DNA of 64,000 nt from Actinomycetes bacterium (GCA_021801795.1 JAJYXR010000030.1:1-64000), one strand, 5' to 3'; shown: positions 36,928-45,869, counted from the stretch's first letter. Numbers and translations: made by a program. Notes: generated by a model from the letters alone, not told the origin.

Positions 36928-38690
36928 CGGGCACCCTCCTCGGTCGGGGAGACCACGATGTCGTCGTTCGAGTGGCCTGCGGGGACCATGGGGTAGACCT
37001 TCTCGAAGGCGTCGGTCCTGAAGTCCACCACCACCGGCCTGTCGTCAATGGAGTTCGCCTTGTCGATGGCTGGACCCACCTCCTCGGGGCTCTCGACCCG
37101 CAGGCCCACGCATCCCATCGCCTCTGCCCACTTCACGTAGTCGGGAAGGTCCGGGGAGAGATAGACCTCGGAGTAGCGCTCCTCGTAGAACATCTCCTGC
37201 CACTGGCGCACCATCCCCAGGTAGGCATTGTTCAGTATGGCCACCTTCACGGGGATGCGCTCCGCAGAGGCCGTCACCAGCTCCTGGGCGGTCATCTGGA
37301 AGCACCCGTCACCGTCGATGGCCCACACCGCCCTCTCGGGCCTGCCGACCTTGGCGCCTATGGCAGCCGGAACGGCAAAGCCCATGGTGCCGGCGCCCCC
37401 GGAGTTCACCCAGGTGTAGGGCTCCTCGAACCGCCACCACTGGGATGCCCACATCTGATGCTGGCCAACCCCCGAGACGACGATGGTCCCCGGCTCCGCG
37501 GCATCGCGCAGGCTCTCCACCACCTGCTGTGGCTTCAGAACTCCCGTGTCGCCCGAGCGGTCGTAGGTGAGGGGGTAACGCTCCTGCCAACCTCGGATCT
37601 CGGAGATCCACGGCCTCAGGTCAGGTCGGCGGGCCGCGGGGGATCCAGACTCCGGAGCCGACCCCTCCGGGCCGATCCCCATGGAGCCAAGAGCTTCCAG
37701 CATCTCTTCCATGACAGCCCGCGCATCCCCGGCTATCGCCACCTCGGCGCGGCGGACCTTTCCGAGCTCGGCAGGGTCTATGTCGACGTGCACCACCTTC
37801 GCGCCCGGGGCAAAGGCCGAGACCTTGCCGGTCACCCGGTCGTCGAAGCGGCTGCCGATGGCGAGCAGAAGGTCTGCCCTCTGCATGGCAGTAACCGCGG
37901 TGTAGTTGCCATGCATACCGGGCATCCCGAGACAGAGAGGGTGCGAGTCCGGAAACGCGCCGCGAGCCATGAGCGTGGTCACGACCGGTATGCCGGTCCT
38001 CACCGCCAGCTCGTAGAGCGCTTGTGCACCGGAGGCCTTCAGGATCCCCCCTCCCGCGTATATGACCGGTCGGCTGGCTTCGAGGATCATCTCCGCCGCC
38101 CTGTGCACCAGCTCGGGATCACCCTCGATATTCGGGTGGTAACCGGGCAGATCGAGATCCTCGACGGTCTGTGGCCAGTACCACTCCATCTGGGCGTTCG
38201 AGATGTCCTTCGGGACGTCGATGAGCACCGGCCCCGGCCTGCCCGTGGTGGCCACGTGAAATGCTGCAGCCACGGTGCGCGGGATGTCTGCTGCGTCGGT
38301 GACCAGCCAGTTGTGCTTCGTGATGTCCATGGTCACACCGGTTATGGGGCATTCCTGGAAGGCATCGGTGCCGATGGAGCCGGTGGCCACCTGACCGCTC
38401 ACCACCACGAGCGGCGTCGAGTCCATGTAGGCATTGGCCAGAGGCGTGACGATGTTCGTGGCCCCTGGCCCGCTCGTCACCATCGCCACCCCTGGCCTGC
38501 CTGTCACCTGGGCATAGCCTTCTGCGGCGTGCCCGGCACCCTGCTCGTGACGCACCAGTATGTGACGTATGGGCGAATCGATTATCGGGTCGTATACGGG
38601 GAGGATCGCCCCGCCAGGCAGGCCGAATATCACCTCCACTCCCTGCATCTCGAGGCTCTTGATCAGGGCTTGGGCTCCTGTGATCCTCAT
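36924..38690 (-). CDS. ilvB: Acetolactate synthase large subunit
   Basis: 588 residues from ATG 38690, fixed by GAGGAG 8 nt upstream. ThDP enzyme that forms acetolactate from pyruvate or acetohydroxybutyrate from pyruvate and 2-oxobutyrate. The catalytic Glu is in RHEQGAGHAAEGYA; FAD and ThDP sites are in the middle and C-terminal domains (SRFDDRVTGK, AIDGDGCFQMT, NNAYLGMVRQWQ). The same frame is open upstream to 38861 with PDEP-like repeats, but it reads through the terminator hairpin and is rejected as coding. Transcription is expected to be controlled by the leader at 38829-39014. Confidence 0.97.
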   Translation of the reverse strand: MRITGAQALIKSLEMQGVEVIFGLPGGAILPVYDPIIDSPIRHILVRHEQGAGHAAEGYAQVTGRPGVAMVTSGPGATNIVTPLANAYMDSTPLVVVSGQVATGSIGTDAFQECPITGVTMDITKHNWLVTDAADIPRTVAAAFHVATTGRPGPVLIDVPKDISNAQMEWYWPQTVEDLDLPGYHPNIEGDPELVHRAAEMILEASRPVIYAGGGILKASGAQALYELAVRTGIPVVTTLMARGAFPDSHPLCLGMPGMHGNYTAVTAMQRADLLLAIGSRFDDRVTGKVSAFAPGAKVVHVDIDPAELGKVRRAEVAIAGDARAVMEEMLEALGSMGIGPEGSAPESGSPAARRPDLRPWISEIRGWQERYPLTYDRSGDTGVLKPQQVVESLRDAAEPGTIVVSGVGQHQMWASQWWRFEEPYTWVNSGGAGTMGFAVPAAIGAKVGRPERAVWAIDGDGCFQMTAQELVTASAERIPVKVAILNNAYLGMVRQWQEMFYEERYSEVYLSPDLPDYVKWAEAMGCVGLRVESPEEVGPAIDKANSIDDRPVVVDFRTDAFEKVYPMVPAGHSNDDIVVSPTEEGAR

Positions 38691-38727
38691 CTCTGGCTCT
38701 CCTCGTCTCGGTTCGGTACGGACTTGG

Positions 38728-38775
38728 GGTACTTCGTCTGGTACTTCGTCTGGTGGTTCTTCTGGTGGTTCGTCT
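38728..38775. repeat. 12-bp repeats in the ilvB 5' untranslated region
   Basis: Four copies of GGTACTTCGTCT or GGTGGTTCTTCT-type units between the attenuator and the ilvB SD. On the message strand the region is rich in A and C (ACCAGACGAAGT), probably unstructured. Confidence 0.8.
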
Positions 38776-38828
38776 GGTGCTCGGTGTCGAGCGGTGCATG
38801 CGGCGTCAGGGGTGTTCGACAAAACGAA

Positions 38829-38852
38829 ACGACCTCCCGGATGGGAGGTCGT
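38829..38852 (-). terminator. ilvB attenuator terminator
   Basis: A perfect 10-bp stem, ACGACCTCCC with GGGAGGTCGT, and a 4-nt loop. On the minus strand it is followed by TTCGTTTTG, a U-rich tract. It is 139 nt upstream of the ilvB ATG and 33 nt downstream of the leader peptide stop, so it is placed to stop transcription before ilvBNC. Confidence 0.85.
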
Positions 38853-38855
38853 CGA

Positions 38856-38886
38856 GCGCACGCAGCCTTCTGATGGCCGCGCGCGC
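38856..38886 (-). promoter_or_regulatory. Leader hairpin between the leader stop and the terminator
   Basis: A 12-bp stem (GCGCGCGCGGCC with GGCTGCGTGCGC, two G-U pairs) and a 7-nt loop. Its 5' arm starts in the leader stop codon, so a ribosome finishing or stalled at the leader end would cover it. Confidence 0.65.
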
Positions 38887-39014
38887 TAGGTAACCAGTAC
38901 TACGCGCACGACCGCGCCAGGCACCTCGGTCAGCTGACCGAACAGGCGGGAAACGCCCGCGGCACGCTCTGCGCTGGCTGTCCCTGCTCCTGGAGTGGCG
39001 GTCGATCGGTACAT
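38886..39014 (-). CDS. ilvB leader peptide (attenuation)
   Basis: 42 residues and a TAG stop, beginning MYRSTATPGAG and ending EVPGAVVRVVLVT. The end has five Val and one Leu codon in eight, similar to the VVVVRVVVVV run of the E. coli ilvBN leader IvbL. An internal GTG at 38924 would give a 12-residue version with the same end. Leader stop, 12-bp hairpin and terminator follow in the classical attenuator order. Scarce Val-tRNA or Leu-tRNA should stall the ribosome here and prevent termination. The ATG lies about 2 nt from the predicted transcript start. Confidence 0.78.
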   Translation of the reverse strand: MYRSTATPGAGTASAERAAGVSRLFGQLTEVPGAVVRVVLVT

Positions 39015-39022
39015 GTGATCCA

Positions 39023-39051
39023 AGTATGGCACCAGCAGCACCATAGGGCAA
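39023..39051 (-). promoter_or_regulatory. Promoter of the ilvB leader
   Basis: TTGCCC (39051-39046), a 17-bp spacer and CATACT (39028-39023). The expected transcript start, about 39016, is 2 nt before the leader ATG. It lies 64 bp downstream of the ilvD stop. Confidence 0.6.
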
Positions 39052-39114
39052 GCAGGCGCTGCCTTCGCATCGCCCGGGCGCCGGGGGGACCCCAGGGCAG
39101 AGCCACTCGGAGCC

Positions 39115-40827
39115 TCAGGGCTCGGTCACCGCCCCGCGATCGGCACCGGTGACCAGCCGCGCGTACTTCGCTAGCACCCCGGTGGTATAGCGGGGCTCCG
39201 GCAGCTTCCACGATGCCAGTCGGTTCTGCAGCTCGGACTCCTCCACCAGCAGATCGAGCCTCCGGGAAGTGGCGTCGATGACGATCCGATCCCCGTCTTC
39301 CACCAGCGCAATCGGACCTCCGTCCACGGCCTCAGGTGCCACGTGGCCCACGCAGAAGCCGTGGGTCCCACCCGAGAACCGGCCATCGGTCACGAGCGCG
39401 CAGTCGCCGCCACGACCGGCGCCCTTCATCGCTCCGGTCACCGCCAGCATCTCGCGCATTCCGGGTCCTCCCTTGGGTCCCTCGTAGCGGATGACCACCA
39501 CGGTTCCCGGTTCGATGCTGCCGGCCAGGATGGCCTCCAGCGCACCCTGCTCGCCGTCGAACACCCTCGCCACCCCCTCGAAGCGGGGAGAGTCGAGGCC
39601 TGCCACCTTCACCACGGAGCCGCTCGGTGCCAGCGAGCCGGTCAGTATCGCTATCCCTCCATCCGCGTTTATCGGCTGGCTGAGGGGATGCACCACTTCG
39701 CCGTCCGGACCAGGCGGGTCGAGCGCCGAGAGGTTCTCGGCGACGGTCCTGGAGGTGACGGTCAGGCAGTCGCCATGCAGCAGACCGGCCTCGAGCAGCT
39801 CCCGCATGACGACCGGAACCCCGCCGATGCGGTCGATGTCGCTCATGTGAAAACGGCCGTGGGGCTTGGTGTCGGCTATGTGCGGTACACGCCTGCCCAC
39901 CCGGTCGAAGTCCTCCAGCGTGAGCTCGACACGGGCCTCGTGCGCGATCGCCAGGAGGTGCAGCACTGCATTCGTCGAGCCCCCCAGCGCCATCACCACC
40001 GATATCGCGTTCTCGAAGGCCTCCCTGGTCAGCACCTGGCGAGGACGTATCCCGGCCTCCAGGAGCTGCACCACAGCCCTGCCGGACTCGAATGCGAAGT
40101 CCTCTCGCCGGCGGTCCACTGCGGGCGCGGAGGCGGACCCCGGCAGGCACATGCCCAGGGCCTCGGCAGCAGCCGACATGGTGTTCGCTGTGAACATCCC
40201 CGCGCAGGAGCCCTCCGTCGGGCAGGCATTGTGCTCGATCAGCGACAGCTCCTCGTCGGTGAGCGCTCCGGCCGAGTGGGAACCGACTGCCTCGAACACG
40301 CTAACTATGTCGATCGCCTGGTCCCGTACCCTGCCGGGCAGGATCGTCCCGCCGTAGAGGAACACCGACGGCAGGTCCAGACGGGCCGCAGCCATCAGCA
40401 TCCCCGGGAGCGACTTGTCGCAGCCCGCGAAGGTGACCATCCCGTCGAAGCGCTCGGCATGCATCATGGTCTCGATCGAGTCGGCGATGACCTCCCGGCT
40501 CACCAGCGAGGCCCGCATTCCCTCGTGGCCCATCGATATGCCGTCGGAGACCGCTATGGTGACGAACTCGATCGGGTAACCACCTGCCGCGCTCACACCG
40601 GCCTTGGCCCGCTGGGCCAGGCGCGCGAGGGGCATGTTGCAGGGGGTGACCTCGTTCCAGGAGGAGGCCACGCCTATCTGGGGCTTGTCCCAGTCGTCGT
40701 CGGTCATCCCTACTGCCCGGAGCATTGCCCGGGCAGGGGCCCGGGTGGGGCCGTCGGTGACGTCGTAGCTGCGAATCTTCGATCCGTGTGGCCTGGGGGC
40801 GGACGAGGGGCTGTTCAGGTCGGGCAT
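39115..40827 (-). CDS. ilvD: Dihydroxy-acid dehydratase
   Basis: 570 residues. It dehydrates dihydroxyisovalerate and dihydroxymethylvalerate in valine/isoleucine synthesis. The iron-sulfur cysteines are in [20 protein letters not shown] and [13 protein letters not shown]; the base Ser is expected in [12 protein letters not shown]. Start ATG 40827 has no SD, but TAACCT ends 6 nt before it, so the message may begin at the A of the ATG. It is separated from ilvBNC by its own terminator-less 64-bp gap and the ilvB leader promoter. Confidence 0.96.
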   Translation of the reverse strand: MPDLNSPSSAPRPHGSKIRSYDVTDGPTRAPARAMLRAVGMTDDDWDKPQIGVASSWNEVTPCNMPLARLAQRAKAGVSAAGGYPIEFVTIAVSDGISMGHEGMRASLVSREVIADSIETMMHAERFDGMVTFAGCDKSLPGMLMAAARLDLPSVFLYGGTILPGRVRDQAIDIVSVFEAVGSHSAGALTDEELSLIEHNACPTEGSCAGMFTANTMSAAAEALGMCLPGSASAPAVDRRREDFAFESGRAVVQLLEAGIRPRQVLTREAFENAISVVMALGGSTNAVLHLLAIAHEARVELTLEDFDRVGRRVPHIADTKPHGRFHMSDIDRIGGVPVVMRELLEAGLLHGDCLTVTSRTVAENLSALDPPGPDGEVVHPLSQPINADGGIAILTGSLAPSGSVVKVAGLDSPRFEGVARVFDGEQGALEAILAGSIEPGTVVVIRYEGPKGGPGMREMLAVTGAMKGAGRGGDCALVTDGRFSGGTHGFCVGHVAPEAVDGGPIALVEDGDRIVIDATSRRLDLLVEESELQNRLASWKLPEPRYTTGVLAKYARLVTGADRGAVTEP

Positions 40828-40919
40828 GCACCCAGGTTAGGCGCTTGAAGCTCCCGGGATGAAAGGCACCGCGTGGCGCAAGGTTCCAGACCCGCCCTAA
40901 GGCGCTGGTGGCCGCGAGC

Positions 40920-40943
40920 CTCAGCCTCTCAGCCTCTCAGCCT
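40920..40943 (-). repeat. 8-bp tandem repeat, three copies, carrying the gatB stop
   Basis: Three copies of AGGCTGAG on the minus strand. The TGA of the middle copy is the gatB stop codon; the last copy lies beyond it. Confidence 0.9.
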
Positions 40944-42449
40944 CCCGAGCTCGGCGACCACGGCCTTCCCGTCGGCTCGCCCCCTGGTCGCCTTCATCAC
41001 CTGACCTACGAAGAACTGGGCGAGCTTCTCCTCGCCTGCCTGGTAGCGCTCCCACTCGGCCGGGTTTGCGCTCACCGCCTCGCGAACCGCTCTGGCCAGC
41101 TCGTCATCACCGAGCGCCTCGAAGCCCTTTGCCCGGGCGATAGTCTCGGGATCTCCGCCGTGCGCGAGCATCTCCGCGAGCACCGCCTTGGCCTGGGTGG
41201 CCGAAAGCTTCCCTCCAGCCTCCATGCCGAGCAGGGTGGCAAAAGCAGATGGATCCAGTCCACTGGCCGCCTCCGCATTCGCTGCAGCCTCGTTCGCTGC
41301 CCGAGCCAGAGCGAGCGATGGATCTATCCCTGCCGAGATCGCGGCCACCACCAGGTCGTCTAGTCCCAGGTCGACGACGGTGGCCACCTGGTTGGAGAGT
41401 GAGGCCTCCAGATGAGGGCCAGACGACGCATTGGCTGCCAGCTCGACGAGACGGGCGCGCCGCGCTGCAGGCATCTCCCCCAGCGAGGCCGCCACGCGTG
41501 TCCTCCAGGAGTCGTCGGGAGCGAGCGGCACCAGGTCAGGCTCCGGGAAGTAGCGGTAGTCGAATGCCTCCTCCTTCGACCGCATCGCCACCGTCATGCC
41601 CTTCACCTCGTCGAAGTGGCGGGTCTCCTGTGCCACCGAACCCCCTGAGGCCAGGATGTCCACCTGGCGGCGCATCTCGTATTCGATCGCCCGGCCGAGC
41701 GAGCGGAGCGAGTTCAGGTTCTTCACCTCGCACCTGGTACCCAGCCTGTCCGATCCGACCCGCCTTACCGATACGTTCGCGTCCACACGCATCGAGCCCT
41801 CTTCCATCCGGCCGTCGGAGGCCCCGGTGGCCACCAGGATCCCCCTCAGCTCCGCCGCGTAAGCCCGCGCCTGCTCGGCCGAACGGATGTCGGGCTCGGA
41901 GACGATCTCCACCAGGGGCACCCCTGCGCGGTTGTAGTCCACGAGGGAGCTCGAGGCTCCGTGTATCCGTCCGCTGGCCCCGAGGTGGGTGGTCTTACCC
42001 GTGTCCTCCTCGATGTGGGCCCGCACGATCCCGACCCGACTTCCGTCAGGAAGATCGAGCCAGCCGCCGACGTTGATCGGCTCGTCGTACTGGCTGATCT
42101 GGTAATCCTTGGGCATGTCGGGATAGAAGTAGTTCTTCCTGTGGAAGCTCGACGGGCGGATGTCGCAGTTCAGAGCCGTCCCTATCCTCATCGCCATCTC
42201 CACTGCCGCGGCGTTCAGCACCGGCAGTGAACCGGGTAGGCCGAGGCATACCGGGCAGATATTCGTGTTGGGCTCGTCGCCGAAGGAGTTCCGACACCCA
42301 CAGAAGAGCTTGGTGGCGGTCTTCAGCTCGCAGTGGACCTCGAGACCGACCACTGCCTCCCAGCCATCCAGGGTCACGCCAGCTTCCGAAATCTCGGCGC
42401 GACCCGGTGCCGGCCGTCCATCTAGCTCTAGCGGGTCGTCTGGGCCCAT
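40929..42449 (-). CDS. gatB: Aspartyl/glutamyl-tRNA amidotransferase subunit B
   Basis: 506 residues. GatB activates the mischarged Glu-tRNA(Gln) or Asp-tRNA(Asn) in the GatCAB complex. The catalytic cradle has GLEVHCELKTATKLFCGC, CPVCLGLPGSLPVLN, RKNYFYPDMPKDYQISQYD and ADVNVSV-type DANVSVR; zinc-ligand Cys pairs are visible (CGC, CPVC). The YqeY-like C-terminal domain covers about 350-506 (GKLSATQAKAVLAEML). It follows gatA at 56 bp. Confidence 0.97.
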   Translation of the reverse strand: MGPDDPLELDGRPAPGRAEISEAGVTLDGWEAVVGLEVHCELKTATKLFCGCRNSFGDEPNTNICPVCLGLPGSLPVLNAAAVEMAMRIGTALNCDIRPSSFHRKNYFYPDMPKDYQISQYDEPINVGGWLDLPDGSRVGIVRAHIEEDTGKTTHLGASGRIHGASSSLVDYNRAGVPLVEIVSEPDIRSAEQARAYAAELRGILVATGASDGRMEEGSMRVDANVSVRRVGSDRLGTRCEVKNLNSLRSLGRAIEYEMRRQVDILASGGSVAQETRHFDEVKGMTVAMRSKEEAFDYRYFPEPDLVPLAPDDSWRTRVAASLGEMPAARRARLVELAANASSGPHLEASLSNQVATVVDLGLDDLVVAAISAGIDPSLALARAANEAAANAEAASGLDPSAFATLLGMEAGGKLSATQAKAVLAEMLAHGGDPETIARAKGFEALGDDELARAVREAVSANPAEWERYQAGEEKLAQFFVGQVMKATRGRADGKAVVAELGRLRG

Positions 42450-42505
42450 CCCCTACCTCTGGCTGATCTCTAGTCCCGTCACCGGGATCTTCGTCTGAAG
42501 CCCCC

Positions 42506-44065
42506 TCATGCGGGCTCGCCAACCTGTCCCGGTGCGCGACCTGGCGCGGGATCCCCAGTGGAAGCACGCCCGGTGGAAGCACGCCCGGCAGCCGGGATGC
42601 CGGGCAGCGAGGCCGACGCCCTCTCCAGTGCGGACGCCACCCGCAGCATCACTGCCTCACCGAGAGCTGGGGCGAGAACCTGGACTCCCACAGGCATCCC
42701 GGCCTCGTCGGTCCCGAAGGGAACGCTGATCGCAGGATGCCCGGCCAGGTTCGAGGCGACGGTGCACACGTCGGAGAGGTACATCGACAGCGGGTCTTCG
42801 ACCTTCGCGCCCATGGAGAAGGCTGTAGTAGGTGCAGTCGCCCCGACCAGGGCGTCCAAGCGCTGGTAGGCAGCCGCGAATGCGTCGGCGATCACGGTGC
42901 GCACACGCTGGGCCTTACCGTAGTAGGCCTCGTAGTAGCCAGCCGAGAGCGCGTAGGTGCCCAGCATGATCCTCCGCTTCACCTCGGGTCCAAATCCTGC
43001 CGCTCTCGTGGCCGAGTTCATGGATGTCAGGTCCTCGGCATCCACCCGGAGCCCGTAGCGGACACCGTCGTAGCGGGCCAGGTTGGACGACGCCTCCGCC
43101 GGAGCGATCAGGTAGTAGGCGCAGAGCGCGTAGCGCAGCTCCGGGATCGACACCTCCTCGACGCTGGCCCCTGCGGCTGAGAGGGCATCGGCTGCCTTCG
43201 CCAGCATCTGGGCCACAGGGTCGTCGGTGCCGTCCATGAGCTCTCGCACCAGACCCACCCTCAGCCCCTCCACGGACTGGGCCGAGTCTGGACAGTTGGC
43301 TTCCGCGAGGCGCGACCCGGGCCTGTCGAGCGAGGTCGAGTCGTGGGGGTCGTGGCCGCTGATCACGTCGAAGAGCAGTGCCGCGTCCACAACCGACGTC
43401 GCGAAGGGGCCTATCTGGTCCAGGGAGCTCGCGAAGGCAATCAGCCCATAGCGCGACACGGTGCCGTAGGTGGGCTTCATCCCCACCACCCCGCAGAAAG
43501 CTGCCGGCTGGCGGATCGAGCCTCCGGTGTCCGAGCCGAGAGCGAGTGGCACCATCCCGGATGCCACCGCGGCCGCGGATCCTCCGCTCGATCCGCCCGG
43601 AACACGGGAACGGTCGTGTGGGTTCAGGGTGGGCCCGAAGGCCGAGTTCTCCGTGGAGGACCCCATGGCGAACTCGTCGAGGTTCGTCTTTCCCACGATC
43701 AGGGCACCCGCTGCACGCAGCCGCCTGACGACGGTGGCATCGTAGGGAGGCAGCCACCCCTCCAGGATCCGCGAACCACAGGTGGTCGGCACGCCACGGG
43801 TACAGAGATTGTCCTTCAGCGCGACCGGCACCCCGGCGAGAGGACCCGGATCCTCACCCCTCGACACCAGCTCGTCGACGTGATCCGCGCCAGCCCGCGC
43901 GTCGTCTGCGAGCACGGTGAGGAAGGCGTGGAGGGACGGGTCCTCACGGTCTATGGCAGCCAGATGGGCCTCGACCACCGAGCGGGCGCTGGTGGAGCCT
44001 GCGCGCACCGACTCCGCGATGGCCGAGGCCGAGGCCGGCTGGCCAGCCTGTCCCATTGCGCTCAT
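42506..44065 (-). CDS. gatA: Glutamyl-tRNA amidotransferase subunit A
   Basis: 519 residues. GatA releases ammonia from glutamine. The amidase triad is complete: Lys84 (VALKDN), the Ser in [12 protein letters not shown] (159/160) and nucleophile Ser183 in [12 protein letters not shown]. The C-terminal 30 residues hold an in-frame 15-bp duplication ([10 protein letters not shown]), which lengthens the tail beyond most GatA. Its start overlaps the gatC stop (ATGA). Confidence 0.97.
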   Translation of the reverse strand: MSAMGQAGQPASASAIAESVRAGSTSARSVVEAHLAAIDREDPSLHAFLTVLADDARAGADHVDELVSRGEDPGPLAGVPVALKDNLCTRGVPTTCGSRILEGWLPPYDATVVRRLRAAGALIVGKTNLDEFAMGSSTENSAFGPTLNPHDRSRVPGGSSGGSAAAVASGMVPLALGSDTGGSIRQPAAFCGVVGMKPTYGTVSRYGLIAFASSLDQIGPFATSVVDAALLFDVISGHDPHDSTSLDRPGSRLAEANCPDSAQSVEGLRVGLVRELMDGTDDPVAQMLAKAADALSAAGASVEEVSIPELRYALCAYYLIAPAEASSNLARYDGVRYGLRVDAEDLTSMNSATRAAGFGPEVKRRIMLGTYALSAGYYEAYYGKAQRVRTVIADAFAAAYQRLDALVGATAPTTAFSMGAKVEDPLSMYLSDVCTVASNLAGHPAISVPFGTDEAGMPVGVQVLAPALGEAVMLRVASALERASASLPGIPAAGRASTGRASTGDPAPGRAPGQVGEPA

Positions 44066-44409
44066 GGGGCCTCGCCGAGGATGCGCGGGACCATGAACCG
44101 CCCATCCTCGGAAGCAGGCGCCTGCGCGAGCACCTCGTCACGATCGAGGGAATCGGCTGGCTCGTCGGGCCTCAAGACGTTCACCAACGGCAACGGGTGG
44201 GCCATCGGTGCCACCGCAGTCGTATCCACCGAGTCGACCTCGGCCGCGTAGTCGAGCACCGCCTCTAGCTGGTCGGCATACAGATCCAGCTCCTCGTCGC
44301 TTATGTCCAGGCGAGCAAGGCGCGCGACGTAGGCTGCATCCGATCGGCTGAGCCGCCTGGATTCGCCCGAGCTCCCCCCTGGGACTGATGGCTTGCCCGG
44401 ATCGCTCAT
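44062..44409 (-). CDS. gatC: Glutamyl-tRNA amidotransferase subunit C
   Basis: 115 residues, slightly long because of a Ser/Gly-rich N-terminus. The GatC core is clear: [44 protein letters not shown], then [19 protein letters not shown] and GRFMVPRIL. It wraps and stabilises GatA. ATGA overlaps on both sides (with the esterase upstream and gatA downstream) show a tightly coupled esterase-gatC-gatA unit. Confidence 0.95.
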   Translation of the reverse strand: MSDPGKPSVPGGSSGESRRLSRSDAAYVARLARLDISDEELDLYADQLEAVLDYAAEVDSVDTTAVAPMAHPLPLVNVLRPDEPADSLDRDEVLAQAPASEDGRFMVPRILGEAP

Positions 44410-45179
44410 ACCTGGGCTCCTCCGAGCACAGCCCCCACGAACTCCACCACCTTAGAGGTCACCACCTCGGCATCGAAGTCCAGGGTGGCCACGTGGTAGC
44501 TCCGCTCGAGCCACACCCTCTCTACAGGACCAGATGCCCGCTCGACGAGCAGGTCACCCGAGGAGGAGGGCACGACGTGGTCGTTCCGGCTGGATAGCAG
44601 CAGCACCGGGCACGAGATCTCACCCAGCCTGGCGGCCACCTCGTCAACCCCCTCGAAAAGCGACAGGACCGCTGCGATCGGGGTGCCCTCGTATGCCAGC
44701 TCGGTAGATCCCGGCTTGGCTATGTCGGATCCCACCCCGGGCGCCACCTCGGTACCCGAGTCGAGAAGACCGCGCAGGATGTCGCGGAAGCTCTCCGCGG
44801 GCGGGTCGAGCAAGGGGTTCACCAGGGCAAGGCCGCTGATGGCCCCGTCGTTCTCTGCCAGCAGACAGGCGATGGTCCCACCCATGGACAGGCTGGCGAT
44901 GGCTACCGCGTCGCAACGCGAGCGAAGGTCTGCCAGCGCGGCCTGCGCTCCAGATGCCCAGTCCGTAAAGCGGGTCCCGAGCATGTCCTCGATGGCCCTT
45001 CCGTGACCCGGCAGGAGGGGGAGCTCCACGCTGTATCCACGCGACGCAAGCGCATCGGCCAGCGGCCGCATCGACTGCGGGTTACCGGTGAACCCGTGCA
45101 GCACCAGGACGCCCTTCGAGGAGGCCCTGTGCGAGAAGGGCTCGGCGCCCGGCAGGATCGGATGGCTCACCTGCGGCAT
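44406..45179 (-). CDS. Alpha/beta-hydrolase (carboxylesterase/monoacylglycerol lipase-like)
   Basis: About 257 residues from ATG 45179; the frame is open to 45323 but the extra part crosses a 17-bp tandem repeat and is unlikely to be coding. The fold is shown by GVLVLHGFTGNPQSM, the nucleophile Ser in IASLSMGG, the Asp in SSRNDHVV and the His in ERSYHVATLD. It resembles Est30-type carboxylesterases and bacterial monoacylglycerol lipases. Its coupling to gatC is not functionally explained. Confidence 0.85.
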   Translation of the reverse strand: MPQVSHPILPGAEPFSHRASSKGVLVLHGFTGNPQSMRPLADALASRGYSVELPLLPGHGRAIEDMLGTRFTDWASGAQAALADLRSRCDAVAIASLSMGGTIACLLAENDGAISGLALVNPLLDPPAESFRDILRGLLDSGTEVAPGVGSDIAKPGSTELAYEGTPIAAVLSLFEGVDEVAARLGEISCPVLLLSSRNDHVVPSSSGDLLVERASGPVERVWLERSYHVATLDFDAEVVTSKVVEFVGAVLGGAQV

Positions 45180-45198
45180 GTTACCTGCATGGAGCGCA

Positions 45199-45264
45199 CC
45201 GGTCTGGCGGCTGGCCCGGTCTGCCGGCTGGCCCGGTCTGGCGGCTGGCCCGGTCTGGCGGCTG
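45199..45264 (+). repeat. 17-bp tandem repeat, three full copies
   Basis: Unit GGCTGGCCCGGTCTGGC at 45209, 45226 and 45243, with one change in the first copy and partial copies on both sides. Lies upstream of the esterase start, in the region between divergent genes. Confidence 0.9.
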
Positions 45265-45291
45265 GGGCCCTGCCCACCGTGTGCGGTGACT

Positions 45292-45315
45292 TCTTGACTG
45301 ACGAGACAGTCAAGA
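45292..45315. promoter_or_regulatory. 9-bp inverted repeat, candidate operator
   Basis: TCTTGACTG and CAGTCAAGA separated by ACGAGA, a perfect palindrome of TetR-operator size. It lies 144 bp upstream of the SCP2 gene and 113 bp from the divergent esterase start. As an RNA hairpin it lacks a T-tract on either side, so an operator is more likely than a terminator. Confidence 0.5.
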
Positions 45316-45458
45316 TTCGTCACGCGGGCTCGGTTGCGGGTAGGGTATGGCTCGCATGGTCCCCCGGGACCGCTCTGGCAGTCGAGCGCCCCGGAGAACC
45401 AGGGACTGGATAACCAGGGACCGAATCAGAAGGAACCCATTAGGCAAGGAGCGTAAAC

Positions 45459-45869
45459 ATGGCCACATACCCCTTCCTCAGCGACGAGTGGATCGCAGAG
45501 GCGAAGAAGATCCGCGCAAAGCACGAGGGCGAGGCAGCCGGTGCCGTCCCTCACCAGGTGAAGATGAACCTGGTCGTTACCGATGTGCCCTTCGGTGAGG
45601 GTTCCATCGAGGCACACATGGACACCAGCGGTGGAGGACTGGAGCTCGACCTCGGCCACATAAACCCTTCGGAGCTGACCGTCACGCTCGACTACGCCAC
45701 GGCCAAGTCGATCCTCGTCGAGGGCAACCCCCAGGCAGGCATGCAGGCCTTCATGGCAGGAAAGATAAAGGTCGAGGGAGACATGGCGAAGCTGATGGCC
45801 CTTCAGAGCGTCACCCCGGACCCGTCTACCCAGAAGGTCGCCCAGGAGCTGAAGGAGATCACCGCCTGA
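45459..45869 (+). CDS. SCP2 sterol-carrier-like lipid-binding protein
   Basis: 136 residues. The SCP2 fold is suggested by VKMNLVVTDVPFG, the acidic beta-sheet region, LTVTLDYATAKSILVEGNPQAGMQAFMAGKIKVEGDMAKLM and the C-terminal helix. The KIKVEGDMAKLM motif is the most diagnostic. Single-domain SCP2 proteins of actinobacteria bind acyl or sterol-like lipids and are found with fatty-acid genes. AAGGAG lies 8 nt before the ATG. The 3' end overlaps the convergent MFS gene by 11 bp. Confidence 0.88.
   Translation: MATYPFLSDEWIAEAKKIRAKHEGEAAGAVPHQVKMNLVVTDVPFGEGSIEAHMDTSGGGLELDLGHINPSELTVTLDYATAKSILVEGNPQAGMQAFMAGKIKVEGDMAKLMALQSVTPDPSTQKVAQELKEITA

Noticed and set aside
38691..38861. N-terminal extension of IlvB with PDEP/PEEP/PDEV repeats
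   Set aside because: It would read through the terminator hairpin and ignores the GAGGAG-ATG at 38690, where IlvB homology begins.
36972..38873. 633-residue plus-strand open frame opposite ilvB
   Set aside because: It is antisense to a complete, recognisable ilvB, has no SD and no domain; high GC keeps such frames open.
39343..40848. 501-residue plus-strand open frame opposite ilvD
   Set aside because: Antisense to complete ilvD; composition (His/Arg/Gln-rich) is unlike the real proteins.
45180..45323. N-terminal extension of the esterase
   Set aside because: It crosses the 17-bp tandem repeat and inverted repeat; hydrolase similarity starts after ATG 45179.
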